Notes under the pieces: generated by a model
Seen by the model: only the letters and a program-made list of their open reading frames with translations
Databases searched by the model: none
Told to the model about the DNA's origin: nothing
In this document: positions 11,691-20,533 of the stretch, one piece after another
How positions within the stretch are numbered: the first letter of the stretch is position 1
Layout of the letters: the number at the start of each line of letters is the position of its first letter
NCBI RefSeq assembly: GCF_000328665.1
Contig: NC_019977.1
Location: forward strand, 1,914,011-1,978,010
Direction of reading: 5' to 3'
Length of the DNA: 64,000 nt
Source of the DNA: Methanomethylovorans hollandica DSM 15978
Lineage (GTDB): Archaea; Halobacteriota; Methanosarcinia; Methanosarcinales; Methanosarcinaceae
Position numbers and translations under genes: made by a program

Positions 11691-11743
11691 TATATATATA
11701 CATATATATATACATGCGTGTGTGTGTTGCGTGCACATACATA
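11691..11743. repeat. Alternating pyrimidine-purine tract (AT/GT/GC)
   Basis: Bases 11691-11727 alternate strictly pyrimidine-purine (TA repeats passing into TGCGTGTGTG), and after one phase slip 11728-11743 alternate again. Such tracts can adopt left-handed Z-DNA or be prone to slippage. It lies between tRNA-Arg and the hydrolase gene, about 80 bp before the hydrolase start. A related but more broken AT/AC tract occurs at 28945-29015. Confidence 0.7.
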
Positions 11744-11823
11744 ACTTTTAAGAAAGCATTTACTTTTACCTGCATCAGTAAGAAATATAAATATTCAAAA
11801 TAGTTGATAAATGGGATATCCAA

Positions 11824-12780
11824 ATGAAAGATTACTTGAGGAAAAAAAATAAAATAAAAGGCAGAAACAAAAAAGCTGTTGTGAAGGACATCCAATTGCG
11901 CAGCATTGCAATTGGAATAGGTATTGTCCTGATCCTCACAGGGATCGTAGGGATATTATACAACATTCAGAATTCTGAAGATTGGTCTGTCTCCGACGAA
12001 GGCATATTGTCCTATGACCTTCCGGAGAGAACAGATTATTCAATCACTGATGTTAACACATCAGAAGATGGTGATGTACTAAAATATTTGACATTTAAAA
12101 GCGAGGATGAAATCATCGGGGGACTTATGCGTTTTCCTTCATACGGTGATAAAGTCCCTGGCATAGTAGTGCTCCCGGGGGCAGGAGTAACTAAGGAAGG
12201 ACAGCAGAGACTTGCATCCGACCTTGCAGATATGGGATATGCCACGATCACTATAGACCAGCGCAACATAGGAGTTGTGGACCCTGTAAAAGACCTCGCA
12301 CTGTTCAATGAAGGAAAAGAAAGCTCAGAATACCGCATGGTGTATGATGCACTCATGGCTGCAGAAGTATTAAGAGATCAGAAGGAAGTGGATCCTGAAA
12401 AGATAGCTATGCTCGGAATAAGTAATGGTGGGAGGTTTGCCATAATTGCAGCAGCCCTTGATCCTAAAATTAAAGGAGTTGTAGGTATCAGCACATCCGG
12501 GTATGGAACAGGCTCAATTGATAAAAACAATGTCGATGAAAACACGTTCACTTTTTACAGGTCCATAGATCCTGATAGCTACATAGCAACAATATCCCCC
12601 CGCAAAGTGATTATGTTTCATGCATCCGATGATACTGTAGTTCCCTACAGTATGGCCCAAGATACCTTTGAACTGGCCAGAGAACCAAAATCAATGTATA
12701 CGATCAATGGCAGCAGTCACGGATACGATATGTCTTCAAAAGAAGATTTAGAAAAGGAATTCTCAATAATCCTTGGTTAA
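11824..12780 (+). CDS. Membrane-anchored alpha/beta hydrolase
   Basis: The 318 aa protein has a lysine-rich N-terminus, then one membrane helix at about residues 28-48, then an alpha/beta-hydrolase domain that is probably extracellular. The nucleophile elbow is GISNGG near residue 200, the acid is in HASDDTVVPYS, and the histidine in SSHGYD. It resembles dienelactone-hydrolase or S9-peptidase-like esterases; the substrate cannot be read from sequence. The next gene (HAD hydrolase) follows on the same strand after a short gap. Confidence 0.85.
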   Translation: MKDYLRKKNKIKGRNKKAVVKDIQLRSIAIGIGIVLILTGIVGILYNIQNSEDWSVSDEGILSYDLPERTDYSITDVNTSEDGDVLKYLTFKSEDEIIGGLMRFPSYGDKVPGIVVLPGAGVTKEGQQRLASDLADMGYATITIDQRNIGVVDPVKDLALFNEGKESSEYRMVYDALMAAEVLRDQKEVDPEKIAMLGISNGGRFAIIAAALDPKIKGVVGISTSGYGTGSIDKNNVDENTFTFYRSIDPDSYIATISPRKVIMFHASDDTVVPYSMAQDTFELAREPKSMYTINGSSHGYDMSSKEDLEKEFSIILG

Positions 12781-12827
12781 TAAAAATAAACTATTATATG
12801 CAACCTGAAAAGAAAAAGGGGAAACTC

Positions 12828-13541
12828 ATGAAGCTTGAAACACAGGCTGTACCCAGTACCGAGAAACTAACCTGTATTATGTTCGATATGGACAATACAC
12901 TTTTTGATTTTGTGGAAGCAAAGATACGAGCCTGCCAGGAAATAGTGCAACACATTGGATGTGGAGATGCCCTGGAACTTTTCCAGTACTTCAGAAGACC
13001 GGGCCATGGCTTTGAAGACTGGAACAATATCCTGGATTACATTGCAGATAAAGGTGTATTTTCACGATCTGTGTATGATGAATGTTGCCAGATATATGAA
13101 ACTGAGAAATTAAAAGCTGTAGACCCATATCCTAACGCTGTTCATACTATAAGGGAACTTAAGGAGATGGGGCTTAAAATTGCGATCCTTACCGATGCAT
13201 ATAGCAATAATGCAAAAAAGAGGCTGGAGAAAACAGGATTTACCCAATGGCTGGATGCCCTCTTCTGCGCAGACATTACAGGTTCAAGCAAACCTTCACA
13301 TCAGACCTTTCTTTTTGCCTTGAATGCACTCGGCCTGCAACCATATGAAACTCTGTTTGTTGGTGACAGCCTGCACAGGGATATCGCACCTTCAAAGGCT
13401 TTAGGAATGCTCACTGCCTATGCAGCTTACGGAGACCGGAACGGCGACATGAACAAAAGATCTGAAGCTATATCTCCTGACTTTATATTGAACGATATAA
13501 GCGAAGTTCTGAACCTATTTGGACCTGGAAAAAGGGCATAA
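12828..13541 (+). CDS. HAD-superfamily phosphatase
   Basis: The protein of about 237 aa is a haloacid-dehalogenase-type phosphohydrolase. Motif I is FDMDNTLFD near the N-terminus, with the nucleophilic and acid aspartates. Motif II is in AILTDAYS, the motif III lysine in GSSKPSHQTF, and motif IV is FVGDSLHRDI. A helical cap lies between motifs I and II. The ATG at 12828 is preferred over 12798 because AAGGGGAAA sits just upstream. The geranylgeranyl-reductase-family gene starts 3 bp after the stop, so the two are probably co-transcribed. Confidence 0.87.
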   Translation: MKLETQAVPSTEKLTCIMFDMDNTLFDFVEAKIRACQEIVQHIGCGDALELFQYFRRPGHGFEDWNNILDYIADKGVFSRSVYDECCQIYETEKLKAVDPYPNAVHTIRELKEMGLKIAILTDAYSNNAKKRLEKTGFTQWLDALFCADITGSSKPSHQTFLFALNALGLQPYETLFVGDSLHRDIAPSKALGMLTAYAAYGDRNGDMNKRSEAISPDFILNDISEVLNLFGPGKRA

Positions 13542-13543
13542 CT

Positions 13544-14737
13544 ATGCAGTACGATGTCATTGTTGTGGGAGGTGGGCCAGTTGGTTCAACTGCAGCGCGC
13601 TATGCAGCCCAGGAAGGAGCAAAGGTGTTGCTCATCGAAGAGAACGCAGTTATAGGTTCTCCCGTGGGATGTACCGGCCTGCTCAGCACACGTGCAGTAA
13701 AAGAATGTGATGCAGAGCCTTCGGAAGAGTTTGTCCTTAATTCCGTCAGAGGAGCTTGTGTCCATCCGCCTTCTGAAATCCCATTACCCATAGATGGAGG
13801 CAGGACCAAAGCGTACGTAGTTTCACGAAAAATGTTTGACAGAAAACTTTTCAGGATGGCGATAGATACCGGAGTTGACGTAATGCTCAGGACACGTGCA
13901 GTAGGAATGCAGCGCAGCAACGATGTGCAAACCCTCAGCGTGCTTGAAAGAGGAAAACAAGAAAATATCCAGGCAAAGGTCATCATAGCTGCAGATGGGG
14001 TACGCAGTAATATGGCAAAGATGGCGGGTCTTGGCAATGTACAGAGGATCATGCCCGGCATACAGATAGAAGCTCCATACCGTTCTGATGATCCTGATTT
14101 TGTGGAACTTTTCGTTGGTTCCAGAGCGCCTGGTCTTTTTGCCTGGACCGTACCTGTGGATGAACATATTTCCAGAATAGGACTGGCAACTGATACCATC
14201 GATGGTCCTGAAACTTATGAATACCTGCAGTGGCTGCTTCAACATAATCCTCACATTAGGTCGAGATACGGAGGCGGGCAAACAGATATGGTATTCGGGG
14301 GTATACCTATTGGACCCTTACGCAGGACCTATGCTGATGGAATAATGATCGCTGGTGATGCTGCAGGCCAGGTTAAACCCACTTCTGGAGGTGGCATATA
14401 CACAGGTGCCGTATGTGCAAAAATTGCTGCAAAGGTAGCAGTATCCCTGGGTGACGATGCATCTGCGGGTAGTTTACAGCAATACGAGAAAAAATGGAAA
14501 GCTTCCATAGGCAAAGAACTCAGTATGGGAATGAGGATCCATGATTTCATAAAGGGACTCAGCGATAACGAGCTTGATGAACTGCTGGGTGCCATGAACA
14601 CGCCATTGATCCTGGATACGATCACAGAATACGGGGATATGGATCACCCTTCAGTACTCATCAGAAAAATGCTTGACCCAAGAAGGTCAGCTCACATGCT
14701 GAAGCTGTTCACAGCCTTTGCAAAGGCTGTGTTGTAA
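13544..14737 (+). CDS. Geranylgeranyl reductase family flavoprotein
   Basis: The 397 aa FAD-dependent protein begins with the dinucleotide-binding motif VVGGGPVGSTAA. It has the family features PVGCTGLLS near residue 40, IAADGVRSNMAK near 150 and the second FAD motif GIMIAGDAAGQVKPTSGGG near 265. The family saturates geranylgeranyl chains of archaeal membrane lipids (digeranylgeranylglycerophospholipid reductase), but methanogen genomes carry several paralogues, so the exact substrate is uncertain. It starts three bases after the HAD phosphatase gene. No transmembrane helix is obvious. Confidence 0.85.
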   Translation: MQYDVIVVGGGPVGSTAARYAAQEGAKVLLIEENAVIGSPVGCTGLLSTRAVKECDAEPSEEFVLNSVRGACVHPPSEIPLPIDGGRTKAYVVSRKMFDRKLFRMAIDTGVDVMLRTRAVGMQRSNDVQTLSVLERGKQENIQAKVIIAADGVRSNMAKMAGLGNVQRIMPGIQIEAPYRSDDPDFVELFVGSRAPGLFAWTVPVDEHISRIGLATDTIDGPETYEYLQWLLQHNPHIRSRYGGGQTDMVFGGIPIGPLRRTYADGIMIAGDAAGQVKPTSGGGIYTGAVCAKIAAKVAVSLGDDASAGSLQQYEKKWKASIGKELSMGMRIHDFIKGLSDNELDELLGAMNTPLILDTITEYGDMDHPSVLIRKMLDPRRSAHMLKLFTAFAKAVL

Positions 14738-14795
14738 GGTCGCAGGACATTTAATAATATAACAACAAATAACATGAGTATGAATAATATAAAAA

Positions 14796-15299
14796 TCATG
14801 ATACGTTTACTCCTTTTACGCTTTTTAGATTGAGCAGCTTTTCTACTACTTCTCCAGAGATCTTACTGTCAGTGATGATTGTAAGGCGTGGCTCACTCGT
14901 AAAATAAGGATCATCAGAAACAGCCTGCCTTATACTGATCCCATGATCTGAGATCACACCTGCGACATCTGCGATTATGCCCGAATGTGCTGCATCATCT
15001 GGAATTATGATTATTACCCCAAGACCAAGAGAAGGAGCTACATCCCGTAGAAGTGGCATTGAATGAACTTTCTCAAATATATTTTTCAAAAGAGGATCTT
15101 CAAGTATAGCCTCTGTAGTAGAGTCCACCACACGCCTGTCCACCCCTACCTCCCGGGCAAGCTGGGTATGGGGGATCTCTATCTTACCGGATGTAACCTT
15201 TCCATCTTGATTGACCTGAAAACCCCTCTCAAAAAGAAGCCTTATGACTTTCTGCTGTGCTGGGTGTTTTTCGAATTTTTGCATTATGGAGCTCCACAT
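14796..15299 (-). CDS. HTH-ACT domain regulator of amino-acid metabolism
   Basis: This 167 aa protein has an N-terminal helix-turn-helix (TQLAREVGVDRRVVDSTTEAI, in two parts around residues 46-66). A C-terminal ACT-type domain (GLGVIIIIPDDAAHSGIIADVAGVISDHGISIRQ region, then EPRLTIITDSKISGE) follows. It matches the archaeal COG2150-type ACT regulators, which sense small molecules such as amino acids. The start at 15299 is supported by a box TTTATAATTT about 25 bp upstream, which would give a leaderless mRNA. It is convergent with the flavoprotein gene and divergent from the Re-citrate synthase candidate, whose product leads to glutamate. Confidence 0.85.
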   Translation of the reverse strand: MWSSIMQKFEKHPAQQKVIRLLFERGFQVNQDGKVTSGKIEIPHTQLAREVGVDRRVVDSTTEAILEDPLLKNIFEKVHSMPLLRDVAPSLGLGVIIIIPDDAAHSGIIADVAGVISDHGISIRQAVSDDPYFTSEPRLTIITDSKISGEVVEKLLNLKSVKGVNVS

Positions 15300-15312
15300 G
15301 GTCTATAGATTG

Positions 15313-15333
15313 GCTTTTAAATTATAAATCCTT
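15313..15333 (-). promoter_or_regulatory. TATA box for the HTH-ACT gene
   Basis: On the minus strand GGATTTATAATTTAAAAG lies centred about 25 bp before the ATG at 15299. That is the standard archaeal distance from TATA box to transcription start, so the gene is probably leaderless; no ribosome binding site is visible in front of it. Confidence 0.6.
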
Positions 15334-15516
15334 AAGGTAGATAAACAAAGAAAACCTTTTAATCTGAACACACATGTAGAATAGCAGTATTTTGTACACA
15401 CCTGCCAGGATGATCTGGTGATCTATAGGATCATTTAGGATTATGCCTTTAAAAGCAGGCTGTGAACTTTTTATTTTGCCAGAATAGAGTTATGTTGACG
15501 CTGTTGGAGGAAATAT

Positions 15517-16818
15517 ATGAAGACATACCGGGACTATGATGACCTGCCTAAGATAGAACTTCCCTATGGGAAGGAGGTGTCGATCAGTGACAGTACTTTG
15601 AGGGACGGAGCCCAGATGCCGGGCATTGTTATGAGAAGCAAGCACAAAGTGCAGATATACGAATATCTGCATATGATCGGCATTGAAAAACTGGAAACCT
15701 TTGTCTATAATGAAAGGGATAGAAAGGCTATCAAGCTTATGCAGGACAAAGGGTATGAATTCCCGGAAATAACAGGATGGGCCCGTGCAAATCCTGCGGA
15801 TATCGACATGGTCCTTAATGTTGACGGAATAGAAGAAACAGGCATACTCATGTCCGTGTCGGACCCCCATATCTACGATAAGATGAAACTTCCTACCAGG
15901 GAAGCAGCTCAGGAAAAGTATCTCAATGCTTTACAATATGCAGTAGACCACGGATTGCGGACACGCGCTCATATAGAAGATATGACCCGTGCCGATAATT
16001 ATGATTTCGTTTTCCCCCTGGTAGAAAAGATACTTGAAATCGATCCAGACTGCACTATCCGGATCTGTGACACCATAGGATATGGCATCCCTTTTATGAA
16101 TGTGGATGAACCCTACGGAATACCCACTATTGTCAAATACCTGAAAAATGAACTCGGTGCAAAGAACATAGAAACTCACTGCCATGATGACTTCGGGCTT
16201 GCAGTTGCAAACTCTCTGGCAGGCTACTGGCACGGTGCCAACTGGTCTAATGTGACGTATCTGGGCATTGGCGAGAGAGCAGGTAATGCAGAAATGGAGA
16301 AACTTTTGGTATTCCTCAAAAGGCGCATCAAGGGTTTTGAGAAATATGACCTGAGCTGTCTTGTGGAATTTGCTAAATTTATGGAGAAGGAGATCGGCAT
16401 ACGGATACCCAGGAATAAATCCGTGGTGGGACAGAATGTATTTGCTCACGAGTCGGGCATCCATACGGCAGGCGTCATCAAGAATCCCTTCACATATGAA
16501 CCATATCCGCCCGAGATAGTTGGGGGCCAAAGGAACTTCCTCATAGGGGATTCTTCGGGAATTGAGGTGCTTAAGTTCAAAGTACAGGAAACACTAAAAG
16601 AAATGATGGATGTTCACATAGAGGTAGATAAGAACGATAAGCGTCTAAGGAATATACAGGCAGACATTCAGAGACTCTTCAATGAAGATGAGAGAGTTTC
16701 CTGCATTTCCGATGAGGAGATCCGCGCCTATGTCAAAAAATACTTTATGTTCAACCCCATAGTGGACCAGGAGCTGCATCGCAGAGAGGATGACGAAAGT
16801 CCGGATAACACAATCTGA
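15517..16818 (+). CDS. Candidate Re-citrate synthase (homocitrate/isopropylmalate synthase family)
   Basis: The 433 aa protein belongs to the HMGL-like acyl-CoA condensing family: SDSTLRDGAQMPGI near residue 27, the metal-site motif ETHCHDDFG near 225, and GIGERAGNAEME near 250. The stretches EETGILMSVSDPHIYDK, HIEDMTRADNYDF and RICDTIGYGIPF resemble, from memory, the Re-citrate synthase group described from Clostridium kluyveri rather than LeuA or AksA. Directly facing it lies an isocitrate dehydrogenase, and Methanosarcina is known to make 2-oxoglutarate oxidatively without a classical citrate synthase. The product would be citrate from oxaloacetate and acetyl-CoA. Homocitrate or isopropylmalate synthase remain alternatives. 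A GGAGG precedes the ATG. Confidence 0.75.
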   Translation: MKTYRDYDDLPKIELPYGKEVSISDSTLRDGAQMPGIVMRSKHKVQIYEYLHMIGIEKLETFVYNERDRKAIKLMQDKGYEFPEITGWARANPADIDMVLNVDGIEETGILMSVSDPHIYDKMKLPTREAAQEKYLNALQYAVDHGLRTRAHIEDMTRADNYDFVFPLVEKILEIDPDCTIRICDTIGYGIPFMNVDEPYGIPTIVKYLKNELGAKNIETHCHDDFGLAVANSLAGYWHGANWSNVTYLGIGERAGNAEMEKLLVFLKRRIKGFEKYDLSCLVEFAKFMEKEIGIRIPRNKSVVGQNVFAHESGIHTAGVIKNPFTYEPYPPEIVGGQRNFLIGDSSGIEVLKFKVQETLKEMMDVHIEVDKNDKRLRNIQADIQRLFNEDERVSCISDEEIRAYVKKYFMFNPIVDQELHRREDDESPDNTI

Positions 16819-16879
16819 AGCAAACAACAAGAAATTAAACCACGCATGTATGGCGAAGTGGACTGAATTGTAAAAAACA

Positions 16880-16930
16880 AGTGGTGCTAACTGTAAAAAG
16901 CAGTTATGTCCACCACTAATATTCTTTTTT
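16880..16930 (+). terminator. Terminator between Re-citrate synthase candidate and icd
   Basis: AGTGGTG at 16880-16886 pairs with CACCACT at 16911-16917, with an inner AACTG/CAGTT stem, followed by ATTCTTTTTTG. It lies between two convergent genes and may serve the plus-strand one; on the minus strand the tail is not T-rich. Confidence 0.65.
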
Positions 16931-16981
16931 GAAATCTTAACTAAAATGGGTTAAATGAGATTGTATAAAAAAGCGAAGCTG

Positions 16982-18010
16982 TTACTTCAGCTCCTCTGCA
17001 GTATATTTTGCGATCGTATTTGTCATTTCACTAAGCTTTGCATTGCCTCCCAGGTCATAGGTAACATACTTACCTTCAGATATGACACGCTCAGTAGCCC
17101 TGAATATAGCGTCTGACTGTGCGGATTCACCCAGATATCCGAGCATCCAGGCACCTGCAAGCACTGTTGCTACAGGATTCACTTTATCCAATCCAGCATA
17201 TTTGGGTGCAGAACCGTGAGCTGGCTCGAACATGGCGAAATTATCGCCTATATTGGCAGAATATATCAGGCCGATGCTTCCCACAAGAGCAGAACATTCC
17301 TCACTGAGCACATCCATGAACAGGTTCGTGGAAAGTAATACTTTGTTGTTGAATATCTGCGGGTTCTTAATCAGCTGCTGTGCGATATTGTCGATGTGGT
17401 ATTCCCACACTTCAATACCCGGATATTTCTGAGCTGTCTTGTTGACTTCTTCCAGGAACAGGCCACATGTGCGCCTGAGAATATTACTCTTGTGGATAGC
17501 CACAACGGTATCATAATTTCTTCTTTTGGCCTCCTCAAAAGCATATCTTGCAACCTTGCCGCTTGCTGTGCGAGTGATCTTCCTAATGGCTATGGCCACA
17601 TCATCGGTGAGACGTATCTCCTCGCCCACATACAGCCCTTCCGTACCTTCACGGACACACACAAAATCAACATCACCAAGAGGTCTGCTGGTGTTCGGGA
17701 AGGTCTTGATGGGGCGCACGTTGGCATAAAGATCATATTTCTGCCTGATAGAAACAGCCACGCTTCTAGGGGCTCCCACTATACCAGGGGTTGTTGTAGG
17801 ACCCTTGTAACATGCATTAGAATCGTCAAGTATATCCCAGGTCTCATCAGGGACAAGAGAATTTCCACCATGCTGCTCCCACCATGTGGCACCGGCATCA
17901 CAGGTTATGAACTCCACATCAGTTCCGGCAGCTTCCATTACCTTGAACATCGCATCCACAAGTTCGGGACCTACACCATCTCCTTTAATTACTGCTGCAG
18001 TCTTGCTCAC
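16982..18010 (-). CDS. icd: Isocitrate dehydrogenase, NADP-type signature
   Basis: The 342 aa protein is a beta-decarboxylating dehydrogenase that oxidises a 2-hydroxyacid such as isocitrate to 2-oxoglutarate. GDGVGPELVDA starts the fold, SIRQKYDLYANVRP carries substrate-binding arginines, and HKSNILRRT and the EPAHGSAPKYAG segment follow. In the last, Lys-Tyr after Pro corresponds to the pair that selects NADP in E. coli Icd; NAD-dependent relatives usually have Asp-Ile. The position equivalent to Asn115 of E. coli Icd appears to be Ala, so an isopropylmalate or homoisocitrate role is not excluded. The facing citrate-synthase candidate favours isocitrate. Confidence 0.78.
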   Translation of the reverse strand: MSKTAAVIKGDGVGPELVDAMFKVMEAAGTDVEFITCDAGATWWEQHGGNSLVPDETWDILDDSNACYKGPTTTPGIVGAPRSVAVSIRQKYDLYANVRPIKTFPNTSRPLGDVDFVCVREGTEGLYVGEEIRLTDDVAIAIRKITRTASGKVARYAFEEAKRRNYDTVVAIHKSNILRRTCGLFLEEVNKTAQKYPGIEVWEYHIDNIAQQLIKNPQIFNNKVLLSTNLFMDVLSEECSALVGSIGLIYSANIGDNFAMFEPAHGSAPKYAGLDKVNPVATVLAGAWMLGYLGESAQSDAIFRATERVISEGKYVTYDLGGNAKLSEMTNTIAKYTAEELK

Positions 18011-18105
18011 TATTAATCACCGACCATTCTAAAGGCATAAGTCACTTTTAAGCCTTCGCCATAAAACACGAAACTTTAATCCTCCTGTAACATATATATT
18101 CCAGT

Positions 18106-18948
18106 ATGATTGGCAATTTCCCCATAACAGACGAACACATGCATATAGATCCCAGAGGTAAAGGGCTTGAAGCTGTCAAGGAGTTCCAGCAGGCAGGAGG
18201 AACACATATATTCCTTGTGATGAAGCCATCATGGACACTAGGTGTCAAAGTCACCAAGCCTGAAGACCAGATAGCTGTTTTTGAAGAGACCATAGAAATA
18301 TCCAGGAAGATAAATGAAACCGGTGTAAAGTCTTTCCCAGTGCTTGGAGTGCATCCTGCCGAGATCACACATCTTCTCGAGTACATGGACCTGCAAACTG
18401 CAATGAAAACGATGAAAGGAGGACTGGACATAGCTGCCGGATATGTAGAAAAAGGGTTTGCGGTGGGCTTGAAAAGCGGGAGGCCACACTATCCAGTCAT
18501 ACCGGAAGTATGGAATGCTTCCAATGAAATAATGGAACACGCTTTCACCCTGGCAAAAGACCTGGATTGTGCCGTGCAGCTGCATACGGAAAGCGTCGGA
18601 GAGCCTGAACTGGAGGACATTGCCGCCCGGGCCAGGAAAACTGGAATCAGCCTTCACAAAGTGGTTAAGCATTATGCTCCCCCCCTGGTGAATGTCTGTG
18701 AACAGCTTGGCATATTTCCGGGAGTACTGGCAGGCAAGGGAGCCATAGAAGAGGCATTGGCACAGGGCACCAGGTTCATGATGGAAACGGATTACATAGA
18801 CGACCCGCAAAGGCCTGGGGCTGTGCTTGGGCCTAGGACCATACCTAAAAGGACATTAAAACTTGCCGAAGAGTACGGAGAGGAGCCCTTCTGGAAGATC
18901 CACAAGCAAAACCCCGAGCTTGTATATGATGTAGATATCGAGCTTTGA
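18106..18948 (+). CDS. TatD-like metal-dependent hydrolase (COG1099 type)
   Basis: The 280 aa protein has a TIM-barrel metallohydrolase pattern: ITDEHMHIDPRG at the N-terminus with the HxH metal ligands, a VLGVHPAEI strand, QLHTESVGE near residue 160, HYAPP, and the terminal acidic METDYIDD. This is the archaeal branch of TatD-related hydrolases. Members of the family include DNases and phosphoesterases, so the substrate is open. It is divergent from icd, with a TATA-like ACATATATATTC just upstream, and glycerate kinase is convergent with it. Confidence 0.82.
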   Translation: MIGNFPITDEHMHIDPRGKGLEAVKEFQQAGGTHIFLVMKPSWTLGVKVTKPEDQIAVFEETIEISRKINETGVKSFPVLGVHPAEITHLLEYMDLQTAMKTMKGGLDIAAGYVEKGFAVGLKSGRPHYPVIPEVWNASNEIMEHAFTLAKDLDCAVQLHTESVGEPELEDIAARARKTGISLHKVVKHYAPPLVNVCEQLGIFPGVLAGKGAIEEALAQGTRFMMETDYIDDPQRPGAVLGPRTIPKRTLKLAEEYGEEPFWKIHKQNPELVYDVDIEL

Positions 18949-18960
18949 TAATTGTTACAG

Positions 18961-20280
18961 TCACTCTGCAAGCAGAATGTAGATATCCATCACATTTGTG
19001 CCCGTCTCACCGATCTTATGCAGGTCATCAATACCGTCAAAGAAAGTGTATGAGTCATGTGAAGCCAACATAGTTCTCGCATCCATACCTTGCATTGATG
19101 CTTTTTCCACACTGTTTCCATCAGCAAATGCACCGGCTGCATCAGTGGGACCATCGATACCATCCGTACCGGCTGCAAGGAACAACACACCTTCGTGATC
19201 TTCCGTCTCTATTGCGAAGGATAAGGCCATTTCCTGACATCTGCCTCCCTTACCCCCATTCTTTAAGGTTACAGTGGTTTCCCCTCCTGCTACAATACAG
19301 GCAGGTCTTGGCATCGGTCTTGCATGCAACAGCTCACTCCTTGCTAAGGCAGCAAACACTTTTGCTATCTCTTTGGACTCACCTGAGATATAAGAGCTCA
19401 AAAGCAGCGTATTATACCCCATCTCGGAAGCCTTCTTTGCAGCAGCCTCCAGAGCGATACAATTGGTACCTACCAACTTGATATAACATAGGTCGAACAC
19501 AGGATCCCCTGCTTTGAGGGTTTCTTCAATTAATCCGTTCAGTCCGTCCTCGAGTAAACGGCTGATGGAAGGAAGAAGTGTGATGTGGTATCTTTCTACA
19601 ATATCATTGAAATCTTCGAATGTCGATGAATCGGGCACTGTAGGGCCAGAAGCAACTACATCAAGAGGATCGCCCACTACATCTGAAAGCACGAGGCTGA
19701 TAGATTGTGCAGGAAAAGCCATTCTTGCAAGGCCTCCGCCCTTTACCATGGACAGGTGTTTTCTTACAGTATTGATCTCTTTTATCGTTGCCCCAGAGGT
19801 AAGCATAGTTTCATGGAGCTTAACAAACTCCTTGAAAGATACATCCTTGCGCGGAAGGGCTAAAAGAGAAGAACCGCCACCAGAGATGAGGAAAATAACG
19901 AGATCATCTTTTTCAGTCCTGGATAAGATTTCCTTTACCATCTGCCCTGCTTTGAGGCTGTTCTCATCCGGAAGAGGATGTGCTGCCTCATATACCTCGA
20001 TACGTTCGAGTTTACTCCCAAGCCCGTATTTAGTGATCAACATACCTTTAAGAGGTAGATCATGAAGAATTTCTTCAAGAGCTTTTGACATGGGCACTGA
20101 GGCTTTTCCAAAAGCTATTACATATATGTTTTGGAAGTTGTCCAGATCATATGAACGGGTCCCCACCCGTAATGTGTTCTTATCTCTTGCCAATGCCCTT
20201 TTGACAGCAACAGAAGGCTCCACAGCCTCTATAGCACTTTTAAGGATTTCAGCTGCATCTTTTTTTAGACCATTGCGCAT
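18961..20280 (-). CDS. gck: Glycerate 2-kinase
   Basis: This 439 aa protein is of the MOFRL/DUF4147 glycerate kinase family, which makes 2-phosphoglycerate from D-glycerate and ATP. Visible features: IAFGKASVPMSKALEEIL in the N-terminal domain, FLISGGGSSLLALPRKDVS near residue 135, LVLSDVVGDPLDVVASGPTV near 210, and the MOFRL end GTDGIDGPTDAAGAFADG. Length is normal. In archaea the enzyme links glycerate or serine breakdown to glycolysis or gluconeogenesis. A TATA-like ATATAAAAAG lies about 50 bp upstream. It stands alone between a convergent hydrolase and the HxlR gene. Confidence 0.9.
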   Translation of the reverse strand: MRNGLKKDAAEILKSAIEAVEPSVAVKRALARDKNTLRVGTRSYDLDNFQNIYVIAFGKASVPMSKALEEILHDLPLKGMLITKYGLGSKLERIEVYEAAHPLPDENSLKAGQMVKEILSRTEKDDLVIFLISGGGSSLLALPRKDVSFKEFVKLHETMLTSGATIKEINTVRKHLSMVKGGGLARMAFPAQSISLVLSDVVGDPLDVVASGPTVPDSSTFEDFNDIVERYHITLLPSISRLLEDGLNGLIEETLKAGDPVFDLCYIKLVGTNCIALEAAAKKASEMGYNTLLLSSYISGESKEIAKVFAALARSELLHARPMPRPACIVAGGETTVTLKNGGKGGRCQEMALSFAIETEDHEGVLFLAAGTDGIDGPTDAAGAFADGNSVEKASMQGMDARTMLASHDSYTFFDGIDDLHKIGETGTNVMDIYILLAE

Positions 20281-20533
20281 AACTATTCACTCAAGAAATT
20301 GTATACTTGTTCATTATCTACCAGCTTTTTATATGATTTCCTCTAGTCCGACCTTAAACCTGCACTTATGCACAATAAATATGTATTAACATGAACAACT
20401 GCAAGCTATAAGCCATAATATCACTACTACAGGAAACTGTGGCAGAACAACACTTGCTCCATCTACTTAAATCTTCTCAATTTATCCAGCTATATAGTTT
20501 TCAAAGAGCAGGAATAAACCGGATATAAGATAC

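Noticed and set aside
11605-11895. 96-codon minus-strand frame over the alternating AT/GT tract
   Set aside because: Its coding potential comes from repeat sequence (Tyr-Met-Ile runs) and it overlaps the start of the hydrolase gene.
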